A DNA stretch of 64,000 bases, taken from contig CBDCSR010000002.1 in NCBI GenBank assembly GCA_965221785.1, positions 744,001 through 808,000 of the forward strand, read 5' to 3'. The stretch is from BD2-11 sp965221785 (lineage in GTDB: Bacteria; Gemmatimonadota; Gemmatimonadetes; Longimicrobiales; Gaopeijiaceae). Positions 53,244 to 62,582 of the stretch are shown piece by piece. The notes below the pieces were generated by a model. The model ran no database searches, was not told where the DNA came from, and saw nothing but the letters and a program-made list of their open reading frames with translations. Position numbers and translations under genes: made by a program. Numbering within the stretch: the first letter of the stretch is position 1; every line of letters starts with the position of its first letter.

Positions 53244-54327
53244 CCTATCGGGTCTTGGACCGCATCGGCGGTCTCCTCTACGTTGTGAGCGATAGGCTCA
53301 TCTCCCGAAAAGCTAGCAAGGCCCCGCGCTGCGGACCATCCCGTTTGTCGTTCGCGTTCGCCGGCGAGTCTCGTAGGTTGAACACTTATTCCGACGAAGT
53401 CGACCACCAATTCGGGGCGAAGCTATCCACCTGTGCCAAGCCGTCCACTCATTCATTGTCGATCACGAGCTCCCCCACGCCGCCCCAGCATCCGCGCCCA
53501 ATCCGGTTCCGGCCGCAGCACCCTCGACGACCCCGTCGGCGGATACAGCGCCGCCTCCAGACGCGCGTCGTCCTCGTCCGGCGGCGGCTACGACGCTCCA
53601 CCGCCGAGAGGCGTGTCCGGTCCGAGACAGTCTGCGGCGTCGGCTTCCGCGATCATCGAAGTCGCCGGAGGTCGGTAGCCTGTTCGGTCCACCTCGTGAT
53701 GACCGCAACGTACTGGGTTGGTCGAGCGGCGGCAGGGCCGCGGCCCGCGAGGAGGTCGCACTGCTCAACGACCACCGAGACGCCGCCACACCGATTGCTC
53801 CGGCGGATGCATCCTTCGCCCAGAGGTACGCTGTTCCCACAGCGGTTTCGTTCACCCTTTCCGATTCCCGGTCGCTGCAATCGCGCGGGATGCGGCGACC
53901 TGCGGGACTGAGATACGTTAGATTACGTGCATGTTCCGTTTCATGCGACCGGAGTTCCATGATTCTCGTCATCTCGTGAGCCAGCGCCTGAATGACCGAA
54001 CAGAAGAGTCTTGATCTCGGTGCGGGGCCGTCCGCGCCAGGGCGGCTGCATGACCTCTGGGCCCACTCGCCCGCCTGGGGCTGGCGTGTACCCTTGACTG
54101 TGGGTGACAACCGCAGAGGCCTGATGGAGGTCGCGGCGGATCATGGCTTTAACGTGCTTGGACCGGGCGGGACGGGAGTGCAACGCGAACGGAATGTCGC
54201 CGGTTTCTCGGTCCCGTCGGCAATAGAAGCGACGAGGGTGCGGTCGATGGTTGACATGCGCGAGACCCTGAAGCACCTGACGTTGGGGACACCCTTAGCT
54301 AACTGCTAGCCAGACGGAGACACAGCC
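53244..54327. other. Large gap without a supportable gene
   Basis: About 1.1 kb lies between mcrB and the cysteine-repeat protein. Open frames exist on both strands (for example 53255-53911 plus, 53463-54110 minus and 53992-54309 plus). Their translations are Arg-, Pro- and Ser-rich without domain patterns and overlap one another, as expected of random frames in GC-rich DNA. The interval must hold the mcrB promoter. It may be decayed genes; no inverted-repeat-bounded insertion sequence was seen. Confidence 0.4.
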
Positions 54328-55518
54328 GTGTCCGAACGTAAAATGGACGGCTCAGAGAAAACGAAGAGTTACCTCCTCCCGTGGGGCACGATTAACTCGA
54401 TTCAGCGCGTTCTCAACGGCCGCAGGCTCTGGGCGCGGGTGCTGCTCTGCTTTGTGGCGCTTTTCATCGTCCTGGCTGAAGTGGCGGAAGCCCAGAACCG
54501 GGTGCGCGTGCGAGGCTACTTTCGCCGAGATGGTACATACGTACAACCTCACTACCGAACAGCTCCCGACGGAAACCCTTACAACAACTATTCCTTCCCC
54601 GGAAACTACAACCCCAATACGGGTCGGATCACGCCCGGCGATCCTTTGAACTATCTTGAGCAATACTACCGCGATCGAGGCGGTCTTGACATCACGACGA
54701 GTGTACGAGCATGGACCACCGCAGACGGTGACCTCAGTGCTCTTCCGTGGCTCCCTGACGAAGTCGTGTCCGAGGAGTTCGACCGGTCGCGTCAGCATTG
54801 CGCTCTCGTATACCCCTCAGCCTCAACTGACATGAGTGCTTGCGAGGAGCGTCAGTTGCGGGCGCTATATGTCACGGCGCTTCCGGACTACTCCGACCTT
54901 CTTCTTCAGGAGGTGGGTCGCAGCGCCCGTCACTGCGAATTCGTCTACGGAGACGATCGCGCTGGGTTCTACAACTGCCTCAACCGTCAGGTGTTCGGCC
55001 TCGACCAGCTAGGTGCCGACTTCGAGACGTCAGACGCTGAAGATGAGCAACGTGCTAGGGCATACTGCGAATTCGTGTACGGTGACAATCGCGCCGGAGC
55101 TGCGGCTTGCCTGCAAAGACAAGCGAGAGGTCTTGGCGGCGAACCACCCAGCGGCGAAGGAATACCGAGCGCGGAATGGCAACGTGCGACCCGCTACTGC
55201 GAATTCCTCTACGGCGACAATCGCGCCGGCTTCACAGCCTGCTTGGAACGGCAACAACGAGGAATGCTCCGCGGTGCTCCGAGTCTCGTGGCCATCCCGA
55301 GCGCGGAAGCGCAGCGCGCGGGTCAGTACTGCGAACTACTCTACGGCGACAACCGGGCGGGAGCTTGGGCCTGTCTGGTGCGGCAGCGGGACGGGATCTC
55401 TCGTTACGTTAGGAACGGCGCGATGCAACTGTCGCCCTCCGCTAGCAGCCGATCCTATTGCGAACGTCTCTACGGTGACAACCGGGCAGGCTATTGGTCC
55501 TGTGTCGCGAGGCGGTAG
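54328..55518 (+). CDS. Exported protein with six 44-residue cysteine repeats
   Basis: The product has 396 aa from a GTG at 54328; an ATG lies at 54343. A membrane-export helix (ARVLLCFVALFIVLAEVAEA) is followed by a surface-protein-like segment VRVRGYFRRDGTYVQPHYRT, with NPYNNYSFPGNYNPNTGRI after it. Six repeats then run to the C-terminus. Each has a core like YCEFVYGDNRAGAAACLQRQ (Cys-x13-Cys) and a linker, with a period of 43-45 residues. The first unit is diverged (HCALVYPSASTDMSACEERQ). Even Cys spacing suggests one disulfide per unit in the oxidising periplasm or outside. No known repeat family is recognised. It lies between McrBC and the helicase/nuclease operon. Confidence 0.82.
   Translation: MSERKMDGSEKTKSYLLPWGTINSIQRVLNGRRLWARVLLCFVALFIVLAEVAEAQNRVRVRGYFRRDGTYVQPHYRTAPDGNPYNNYSFPGNYNPNTGRITPGDPLNYLEQYYRDRGGLDITTSVRAWTTADGDLSALPWLPDEVVSEEFDRSRQHCALVYPSASTDMSACEERQLRALYVTALPDYSDLLLQEVGRSARHCEFVYGDDRAGFYNCLNRQVFGLDQLGADFETSDAEDEQRARAYCEFVYGDNRAGAAACLQRQARGLGGEPPSGEGIPSAEWQRATRYCEFLYGDNRAGFTACLERQQRGMLRGAPSLVAIPSAEAQRAGQYCELLYGDNRAGAWACLVRQRDGISRYVRNGAMQLSPSASSRSYCERLYGDNRAGYWSCVARR
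54799..55515 (+). repeat. In-gene tandem repeat, about 132-bp period
   Basis: The first cysteine codons of successive units lie at 54799, 54934, 55066, 55198, 55330 and 55459, so spacings are 135, 132, 132, 132 and 129 bp. Units 2-6 share the DNA core encoding YGDNRAG (for example TACGGCGACAATCGCGCCGG at 55210). Units 3 and 4 are most alike, suggesting recent duplication. Not a CRISPR: the frame is open throughout and the 'spacers' are conserved coding sequence. Confidence 0.8.
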
Positions 55519-55604
55519 CTCGAGATGCGCCATCCATGGGGTTGTACATCGTTTAGTGTCCGCCGCCTCGTGCCTTCCTTCCGGCTAGCCATGCCGAACG
55601 AGAG

Positions 55605-56986
55605 CTATCGGGCACGCGGTCCCGCCGATGGGATCTCCGGATCACGCTTGATAGCAATCACCTTCGTCCGTCCCGTTTCCCAGACTCCTTGGATCACGCG
55701 CTCCAAGATGGCCGACTGACCCACCGAGGTGCCAACCCAGGAACGCGACACTAGCTGAACGAAACCGGAGTTGCTGAGCCAGCGTCCGACATTGGAATGT
55801 GTCAGCAGGTTCCCGCCTCTCGGGCCTCTTAACCTCCCCGAACGATCTAGACGTTTCCACAGGTCGAGCGGAAGGTAAAGTCCGGGGAACAACTCCTTGG
55901 ACGTGGGGCGGAACGGCCTTCGGGTGAAGAACTTCAGAAAGAAAGGGTTGCGTGAGAACCGAAACCCTGCTGGGTCGCTCTCAGCGTCCTCATTCCTGAT
56001 GTGCTCCCAAAGAGCGTTCATGCGTCCAATCTGCTTCATGAACCGGTCACCCGGCTGCCATCGGAATCCAGCCCCGCCCTTGATAGCTTCCATCGCCTTG
56101 TATTGGACCATCGCGAACGACCGGTAGGTCTCGTTGAAGTAGATCAGGTCCACGCCTGTCTGCCGTTCAAGAGACCTATTGTTCGCCATGATGACGGTCA
56201 TCCTATTCCCGCCGTCCCCTTGAAAATGCGCGACGGCCGGATGCGAACGGCGGATCAGATCAAAGCCCGGCAGCTTAGAATAATCCTCCAGAAGCACGTC
56301 GTCCTCCAGAGATCTCGCTTCTAGCATTCCTTCAAGGAAAAACCGGTCTCCCTGCTCAACGCCGGAAGGATGCCACGCAACCAAGGGATCCAAGGGGATG
56401 CCCCCGATCCGCAGAGCAACGTTCAGAGCATCCTTCTGAAGCGCGAGAGTATCTCGCACTCGCGACTGAAATCCCCAAACGCTGTCAGCCTCCATCCCGC
56501 GGATCGCCAGATGCTCGGCAACGACGTCGTCCGCTTCAACCATGTAGTCAAGGAAAGCATCGCTCGTCTTGGGTGGTAGAACACCACCCTGTTCACCCAA
56601 TCGCCGCTGTAACGGCGCCCGAAACCGTGCTGAGACGGCGCTGACAATCTCTCCGAACGAGAATCGCCGGGTAAGTTGCTCCAAGTGACGTAAGTGTAGG
56701 CGCACGGCGTCCGTTGCTGCGTCGGTTCCCCGTCGTCCTTCCGCAATGTGTGTAATCGCTCCCTCGTGGAAGGAGGCGAACACCACCAAAGGGCTGCGTC
56801 CGGCACTGAACTTGGGAACCGCCTCCGAGATCTCCCTCGACGAGCGGTTCGCGGCCCACAACAACGGCTCGCGTCGGTGCTGGGCAACTCGCAGAACATA
56901 GGTTTCCAATCGTACCTCACGCGGCTGACGCCAACCCGTAGCCCAAGCACCTCCGATGGCTTGGGGATGTTTTCGGTCTCTAACAA
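55605..56986 (-). CDS. Uncharacterised protein with Mrr-like QxK nuclease motif; likely frameshifted
   Basis: The main frame gives 434 aa from a TTG at 56909. In the -1-related frame just upstream a natural N-terminus reads PKPSEVLGLRVGVSRVRYDW. One extra A in the AAA run (complement of 56903-56905) would fuse it smoothly into RYDWKTYVLRVAQHRREPLL. The gene therefore probably starts near 56986 and carries a one-base deletion or sequencing error. Within the main frame, Asp 254 and Gln 269-x-Lys 271 (GVDLIYFNETYRSFAMVQYK) match the D-(x)n-QxK form of PD-(D/E)xK nucleases known from Mrr. Last gene of the minus-strand defence run; 158 bp from the 480-aa gene when counted from 56986. Confidence 0.68.
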
Positions 56987-57144
56987 CTTAGCGGAGGGGA
57001 AAGGACCACGCCGAGCACACCCTCGCCAGAATCCTTGCGTTCTTCAAGACCGGTGGCCATCCAGGTCGCGGCCGTCGCCTCGGCTTGCTTAGTACCGCTC
57101 CAAACGCCCGCCACATTCTCCTGGGTGACAAGTCTGGCACCGAA

Positions 57145-58587
57145 TCACTCGACCGGTCCTTGACCTCGTCGAAGTCTCTCTTCTACAAGCTGGTGCCCGA
57201 GCCGACGGGCCACTTGGCCACTGGTTTCGCCGCCCTGCGCCGCGATCCAGAGGTCGTGAAGGTCTTCTCGCGCCAAGACTACAACATCGTCACGCGCGGC
57301 CTTCTCCACCTCGACCTTGGACAGCGCCGCGCGCGGTCTGCCTGTCGCAAGGACCGCAACCACTTCGTGGTCAGACAGTTGGCTGCGTACTTCCTCCGTG
57401 CGAGCGATGAGCTTGCCCAGCTTCCCGCCCCCGTCCGGTGGACCGACCGTACATTCGATCGCAAGAATCGTGGAAGAACCGGGATCATGAGCGAGGTGGT
57501 CTACAGCGTCTCCCATCCCCTTCTGAGCGCTCAGGGAATCTACTTGGAACCCCAGGAAGATGAGGAGCAAACCGACGGCGGCCTCGAACTCCTTCGCATT
57601 CCGCCGTTTCTCGCCTCGCAGCCTCTCGAGGAACGCGTGACCGCTTCCATCGAAGACATTGTGCGCTCTCATCCGCGGGTTGGAGCCCGGCAGGGGCACG
57701 GACACGCAGTCCACGCACCTGTCTCCGATGAGAATGAAGAGTGTAGCGGTGTCATCGCCTTTTCGAATCGGAACATGCAGTTGAGAGTGGAGACCACATC
57801 CCTCCTGCTTCCATTCGTGTTCACCGAGCTTGGTTGATCCGTGACGAACAGGCTCTCCCGCCGTCCCCAGGGTCCAGACAAGCTCAGCCTTCGCAACAAA
57901 GACATTCGCGGCAGCCCGCAGGGCTACGGTGAGGCGTTCCGACGGAGACGCTACACGCTCGCGATCAAAACGCACGGCCAGGGGCGCGATCAGCTCGACG
58001 ACAGTAGTGTTACCTTGGATCTTTAGGCCCCGGGGCCGTGCACAGAACCTGCGCACTAGGTCGGGCAGGCCATCGTAGGCGTTCGGCCCGCTCCGGATTA
58101 TGCCGTCCAACTCGAACGGATCGTGGCCCGCCTTCATCACGACATCGAAGATTGAGGAACCATAACCCACGAGCGTGTGACCGCTCCACAGGTCGTACTC
58201 GGCAGCCTGGTACGAGGCGGCCAGCTCGCTGAAGCTGTATCTCAGATCCAACGGAGGCCGATCCGACTTCGGGACGTATCTGACGAAGCGCGGGCGCAGC
58301 TTCGTCATACCACCGACGATTCCGCGCACCACAGCGGGCAAGTCCGCAATGGGACGAACGACTTGCCAAGCCCGGAAGCCTCTTCGGTCGACGGCAGAAA
58401 GTCGCGGCACCGACCGAGGCATTCGGTGGTCCAAGAACGCTCGAGTGGCGAGGTTGACCCACTGGCGACCGCTGCGGACAGCACAGAAGCGCAAATCCAC
58501 CGACTTCCAGAACCCGGAGCCGTCTACCAGGTGCAAGAAGCGATCCGCAGCTCCCTCAGTTGCGCGTGAGCGTTGTTCCTGTGACAT
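57145..58587 (-). CDS. Uncharacterised nuclease-like protein of the helicase operon
   Basis: The 480-aa product has an ATG at 58587, 18 bp after the helicase stop, so it is co-transcribed. The N-terminal 330 residues are mixed alpha/beta without a recognised domain. Residues 330-400 look like a restriction-endonuclease fold: helix EFEAAVGLLLIFLGFQVDSL, GMGDAVDHLAH (Asp 360 and 363), then the strand STILAIECTVG (Glu 378-x-Thr 380). The ECT in place of ExK recurs in PD-(D/E)xK relatives with a displaced lysine. DNA cleavage is therefore inference. Open frames on the opposite strand (57085-57837) are shadows. Confidence 0.75.
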   Translation of the reverse strand: MSQEQRSRATEGAADRFLHLVDGSGFWKSVDLRFCAVRSGRQWVNLATRAFLDHRMPRSVPRLSAVDRRGFRAWQVVRPIADLPAVVRGIVGGMTKLRPRFVRYVPKSDRPPLDLRYSFSELAASYQAAEYDLWSGHTLVGYGSSIFDVVMKAGHDPFELDGIIRSGPNAYDGLPDLVRRFCARPRGLKIQGNTTVVELIAPLAVRFDRERVASPSERLTVALRAAANVFVAKAELVWTLGTAGEPVRHGSTKLGEHEWKQEGCGLHSQLHVPIRKGDDTATLFILIGDRCVDCVSVPLPGSNPRMRAHNVFDGSGHAFLERLRGEKRRNAKEFEAAVGLLLIFLGFQVDSLSAQKGMGDAVDHLAHDPGSSTILAIECTVGPPDGGGKLGKLIARTEEVRSQLSDHEVVAVLATGRPRAALSKVEVEKAARDDVVVLAREDLHDLWIAAQGGETSGQVARRLGHQLVEERLRRGQGPVE

Positions 58588-58605
58588 CGCCCGTTCCCTT
58601 GCGTC

Positions 58606-61600
58606 TCAAGACTCGCCCTCAATGATTGACCAGACTCGATGGTAGCTTGCCCCGCGCTCGCCCATCACCTTCGTCCAATCGCTCACGTCGGCTGCTCTGA
58701 GCCGACTACGAATCTGGTGGAGCGGTTCCCCTGCTTTGACCGAAAGACCCGTCGCGAGCGCCGGCGCCGCCGTCCTCGGCACCCCTAGCAGCCTGAGGGC
58801 GACGGCCTCGTCGCTGTTGACGCCGTAGTACACCCGCGCTGGCAGATTACGGAGGCTTCGCTGCTCGTCGGAAGACAACTCATCAAGGGTCTGTCCCAGC
58901 GTGAGTGTCTGAAGCGCAGAGAGGCCCCACGATGCAGTTTGGGTTAGCCTCCCGAATACGCGCTGGCAGCACTTGGTCATCGCCTTAACGGGATCGGTTG
59001 CGGCTCTATCCACTTCGCCGGGTTGGCCGAAGAACTCGGTGGCCATCTCCGTGAGCGGACGCCCCTGCACCCAGGCGCAGATGATCCGGGCGAGCTTGTC
59101 TCCATTCGGACTTGTACCGCCAGTGACATCTCTGAGCGGATCTCGCAACTCAGGGACTTCCAGGAGGAGCCCCATCATCCTGCGAAGGTCGTCCCTACGA
59201 CCGGCAAACAGCTCGGGCGACCATACGTCTTTGGGCAGCTTCTCCTGGTCGAGCCTTGCCAGCGTGGCATTGACCGACTCCCAGGAAAACCCAGTTGCAT
59301 CGACGAAGCCTAGCGGCTTTCCCTTGATTCTCTCAGCATAGGCGTACACGCCCTCCACCAGTCTGTCCGCCCATCCCTTGTGGCTCTTGCGTAGCGACTG
59401 GAAGCCAAGAGTGCCTCGGAGAACCTGCTCGACCTGCGCCGCAAATTGTTCATGATTCCCGATCTGACGGTAGGTGTGAGCCAAGTATTGGACAAATGCA
59501 GACCAACCGGGCTGATACGACAGCGATTCCAAACGCAGTAGGGAGCCGGCTTCGGCCGCTGTCTGTACCATCTCGATAAGCGTCGAGTTGAGTTCGCCTA
59601 CTGAAGCATCTATGAACTCCTCAAGCACTTGCTGTCTAGCGTCATCCTTGGCAGCAAGAGCTACAACCCCAAGGTCTCCCTGATCCACGCGACCTGCTCG
59701 TCCGGCAATGTTCCAGAAGTCCTCGGGAGGCATGTCTCTCCGGTATGGCCACTTCCCGAACCGATATTGGTGGCTGGCAAACACGACACCGGACACCGGA
59801 AAATTCACGCCTTGAGCAATAGTGGTCGTTGCAACCAAGACCCCCAGCCGATCGTTCTCGGTCAGCCACTCCACGAGAGCGCGTGTGTCCTCGGACATTC
59901 CCGCATGGTGAACACCGACGCCATATTCAAGCAAGCTGGCTAGCGGAAAATCCTGTCCCATTTCGTCGCTGAGGAACCGTTTCACGTGTCCCAACTCGTC
60001 ACCCTCTAGCGTCCGCTTGTTCTCTTCGGTTTTCAGTGTATTGGCGATGCTCCAGGTTGCCGTCGGAGTGTCAGCGAGCACAATGACAGTGCCACGCTTC
60101 TGAAGGATTTGTGCGGTTGTTGCTGCGATCTTGCCCGGCGAGTCCTTCACTTTAGACCAGGCCAGGCCGAGAGGACGCGGCTCGCCGATGCGAATCTGTT
60201 CCGGGACGTCGAGGGTGTTGCGCGTCGTGTGTCGAGTGTGTAGGGACAAACTGAACTCGCCTATATGACTACCTCGGTCCACTCGGACGATCGCCACTAC
60301 TCGGTCGTTCGGGGTCCAATCGACTCCCATGTCGATGCTCTTGTTGCTGTCAGGGGAAAGCCAACCAGCGATCTCTGCGCCGTTGCGGATGAAGGGCGTC
60401 AACAAGAGGAATTGCGCATAGCGGCACTCGCGGTTGATGGTCGCCAGCAGGAGCTCCAGCTTGAGCCCGCGGGTCTCGGAGGCCAAGCCGTGTGCCTCGT
60501 CGACGACGACCAGCGTGAGGGGACGGCCAATCTCGTTCTCCCATCCCCCGCGCAACATGAGATCCAGCTTCTCAGGTGTGGTCACGAGGATCCGGAACTG
60601 CTGTCCCCGGTCGGTCTCGGTCAGCATCCCTGCTTCCAGACCATCCACCTCCAGTGCCGGACTTACTTTTTCTACGACCGTCCCAAGGCGGGAAAAATCG
60701 CGGCGAAGGCGCGTGGTGAGCTGATTCACGAGGGCTCGCGTCGGGGCCAGATAGGCAACCCACCCGTTCTCGTAGTCGAACTGGTTCAACGCCTGGAGGA
60801 TCCGGAACTCGGCGATGAATGTCTTACCGCTTGAAGTCGGCAAGCTTACTACGACTGAGCGGTGGCCAGACCCGAGCAGGCCCTCTTCCCTGAGGGTCCG
60901 CCTCTGGGGCGGGAGCATCTCGAAGATCGGACGTCCTCGCCCTCGGGCCGTCAGCGACTCGACGAATCGGGTGACCCTACTGTTCACCGCGCGCGTCACC
61001 GTCCAGATGCTGTTGTCCACCATCACGCGTGCGGTGCGAGCAAGGAGACGTGACAGCGTCTCTAGCTCGACTAGGTGGCCACGAGCAGACGCGCCAATTG
61101 CTCGGTCGAACTGCGCTTCGAGCTGCTCGCGAACGTCATAGTGGCCATCGACTGAGCCCTGCCCGACGTAGGCGCCCAGGATTTCAGCAGCCTTCGCGAG
61201 ATGGTATTGGGCCATGAGTTCCCACGCCGGTTGCGCATCCTGGCGAGCCTCGGCTTCCTTCAGGAATGCCGGTTCGATTGCTCGCTGTGCTTGGCGAATG
61301 ACGACGATTCGTTCCTGAATAGCATCTAGATCGTCCCACCCCTTTTTTCGCAGCAGGCGCAACCACACGTATAGGATTGATGACCAGACTCGGACTCCCC
61401 AGTCGCCCGAGTCGGGCGAAAGAGCCGGAAGCTCGGTCTCCGTGACGATGCGACGGAAATCGACGGAGCGGTCACCCAGCACCGCGATACACCCCAACCG
61501 TACGAGCCACTCAGCGGCGGCGATCGGCTCCTCCGGCCATGCCAATGTTCTGGCGATCTGGAACGTCTCCTCAGCGACAGCGCGGAGTTCATCCACACGC

Positions 61601-61788
61601 CCCTCGTCATCCAGGGCATCGAATAGCTGCAACTCAAGCGCTTTCGTGACGAAATGGAGATCCTGATCTTCTGTTGCTGGAGCAGGTCCACTCAGAGCAT
61701 TAGTGAGCCTGCGTCGACTCACCTCCGTCGCAGTCTGGCTCAGCCGCTCCTCGCCAACTGCGGTTCGAAGCCAGGTCGCGGCTTTCAT
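58606..61788 (-). CDS. Large SF2 DExH-box helicase (HamB-like) of the defence operon
   Basis: The 1060-aa product has a helical N-terminal region of about 300 residues, then a Ski2-like SF2 motor. Visible motifs are Walker A VSLPTSSGKTFIAEF (315-328), LAPTRALVNQL (Ia), TLVVVDEAHGLASETRG (DEAH 430-433), ATTTIAQGVNFPVSGVVFAS (V) and FWNIAGRAGRVDQGDLG (VI). About 350 C-terminal residues follow, partly of winged-helix/ratchet type. It begins 4 bp inside the nuclease gene's 3' end (ATGA coupling). In Hachiman, HamB scans DNA and licenses the HamA nuclease; the same division of labour is inferred here. Confidence 0.9.
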   Translation of the reverse strand: MKAATWLRTAVGEERLSQTATEVSRRRLTNALSGPAPATEDQDLHFVTKALELQLFDALDDEGRVDELRAVAEETFQIARTLAWPEEPIAAAEWLVRLGCIAVLGDRSVDFRRIVTETELPALSPDSGDWGVRVWSSILYVWLRLLRKKGWDDLDAIQERIVVIRQAQRAIEPAFLKEAEARQDAQPAWELMAQYHLAKAAEILGAYVGQGSVDGHYDVREQLEAQFDRAIGASARGHLVELETLSRLLARTARVMVDNSIWTVTRAVNSRVTRFVESLTARGRGRPIFEMLPPQRRTLREEGLLGSGHRSVVVSLPTSSGKTFIAEFRILQALNQFDYENGWVAYLAPTRALVNQLTTRLRRDFSRLGTVVEKVSPALEVDGLEAGMLTETDRGQQFRILVTTPEKLDLMLRGGWENEIGRPLTLVVVDEAHGLASETRGLKLELLLATINRECRYAQFLLLTPFIRNGAEIAGWLSPDSNKSIDMGVDWTPNDRVVAIVRVDRGSHIGEFSLSLHTRHTTRNTLDVPEQIRIGEPRPLGLAWSKVKDSPGKIAATTAQILQKRGTVIVLADTPTATWSIANTLKTEENKRTLEGDELGHVKRFLSDEMGQDFPLASLLEYGVGVHHAGMSEDTRALVEWLTENDRLGVLVATTTIAQGVNFPVSGVVFASHQYRFGKWPYRRDMPPEDFWNIAGRAGRVDQGDLGVVALAAKDDARQQVLEEFIDASVGELNSTLIEMVQTAAEAGSLLRLESLSYQPGWSAFVQYLAHTYRQIGNHEQFAAQVEQVLRGTLGFQSLRKSHKGWADRLVEGVYAYAERIKGKPLGFVDATGFSWESVNATLARLDQEKLPKDVWSPELFAGRRDDLRRMMGLLLEVPELRDPLRDVTGGTSPNGDKLARIICAWVQGRPLTEMATEFFGQPGEVDRAATDPVKAMTKCCQRVFGRLTQTASWGLSALQTLTLGQTLDELSSDEQRSLRNLPARVYYGVNSDEAVALRLLGVPRTAAPALATGLSVKAGEPLHQIRSRLRAADVSDWTKVMGERGASYHRVWSIIEGES

Positions 61789-62582
61789 GTCCCACCCGCA
61801 TCAAGCAGAGCCGGCCATCCCTCGATGGGTACAGGCAGATACCAGGCCGTGATTTCGATGCGTGTCGACCTGCCAAGACTCCCTGCGAGCGCCTTGGTCC
61901 GGGAAGTCACGTCCAGTTCATTGGGCTCTGTATCGCGAAGCAGTATCCCGACCAGAAGGACTTCCTTACCGCACGACTGGACATAGCGCTGAGCCGCCGC
62001 CAGATAGAGCGCCCGGTGCTCGGCAGATTCGCATCGCGCGCGAAGCCACTTCAGCAGTGCGAGCTGGATGTCGAGGCGCGTTGCTTCTTCCTTCAGCTGC
62101 CACGCCATCCCCCCACTTCCGTTCATCACCTGGGGGGGCGTTCTAGCGTCGGAGGATGTCTTTACCTCCCCAATGAGCAAGAAGACGTCTTCGCCCTCCT
62201 TGCAGAAGCCAACCAGGTCCGCGCCCGGCAGACTGGCCCTTGGCGTCCGGCGGTCGCGTACGAGATTCCAAGGCCAGCAGATCTCACGCGTCTCGTCGTC
62301 GGCAAGGACGCACTCTGCCAAGGCCTCTCCAATAGCCCATGACTTCTCCTCAGGTACGGCTCGGAGGAGATTCTCCACGAACTCGGTCGCCATCCCTGTC
62401 GTGGCCATACCGAGCAGCTCGGCCGCGAACGGGTCGTGGGCTTCATCGTCCTTTACCCGCGCACCCACGCGGTCCGCCATGTAAGACCTGAAGCGGTCCT
62501 CTTCCGAGACCTCGAGGCCGCACCACTGAGCGGAGCCCGCCGAGCCCGAGTAGCGTAGCTCTGGCGAAAGCGCGGTGACCAA
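61785..62582 (-). CDS. PD-(D/E)xK nuclease-like protein (HamA-like), first gene of the defence operon
   Basis: The 265-aa product has a TTG start preceded by GGAGG at 9 nt. A helical part (about 45-100, with FAAELLGMATTGMATEFVEN and an IGEALAECVL glutamate) leads into a nuclease core. SLPGADLVGF (Asp 122) is followed by FLLIGEVKTSSD (Glu 139-x-Lys 141), the canonical D...ExK. This resembles HamA (DUF1837), where a similar LPG-x-D and GE-x-K pair is found, but the similarity is by motif only. It is translationally coupled to the large helicase, exactly as hamA to hamB. Confidence 0.75.
   Translation of the reverse strand: MVTALSPELRYSGSAGSAQWCGLEVSEEDRFRSYMADRVGARVKDDEAHDPFAAELLGMATTGMATEFVENLLRAVPEEKSWAIGEALAECVLADDETREICWPWNLVRDRRTPRASLPGADLVGFCKEGEDVFLLIGEVKTSSDARTPPQVMNGSGGMAWQLKEEATRLDIQLALLKWLRARCESAEHRALYLAAAQRYVQSCGKEVLLVGILLRDTEPNELDVTSRTKALAGSLGRSTRIEITAWYLPVPIEGWPALLDAGGT

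Noticed and set aside
53463..54110. 215-codon minus-strand and 218-codon plus-strand frames between mcrB and the repeat protein
   Set aside because: Low-complexity Arg/Ser/Pro-rich translations, mutually overlapping, no start signals; reported as a gap instead.
54799..55515. CRISPR-like periodic repeats
   Set aside because: Spacing is about 132 bp, intervals are conserved and the whole stretch is one open reading frame; it is a protein repeat.
57085..57837. 250-codon plus-strand frame with some natural-looking stretches
   Set aside because: Entirely antisense to the 480-aa gene, which is operon-linked to the helicase and has a better start and composition.
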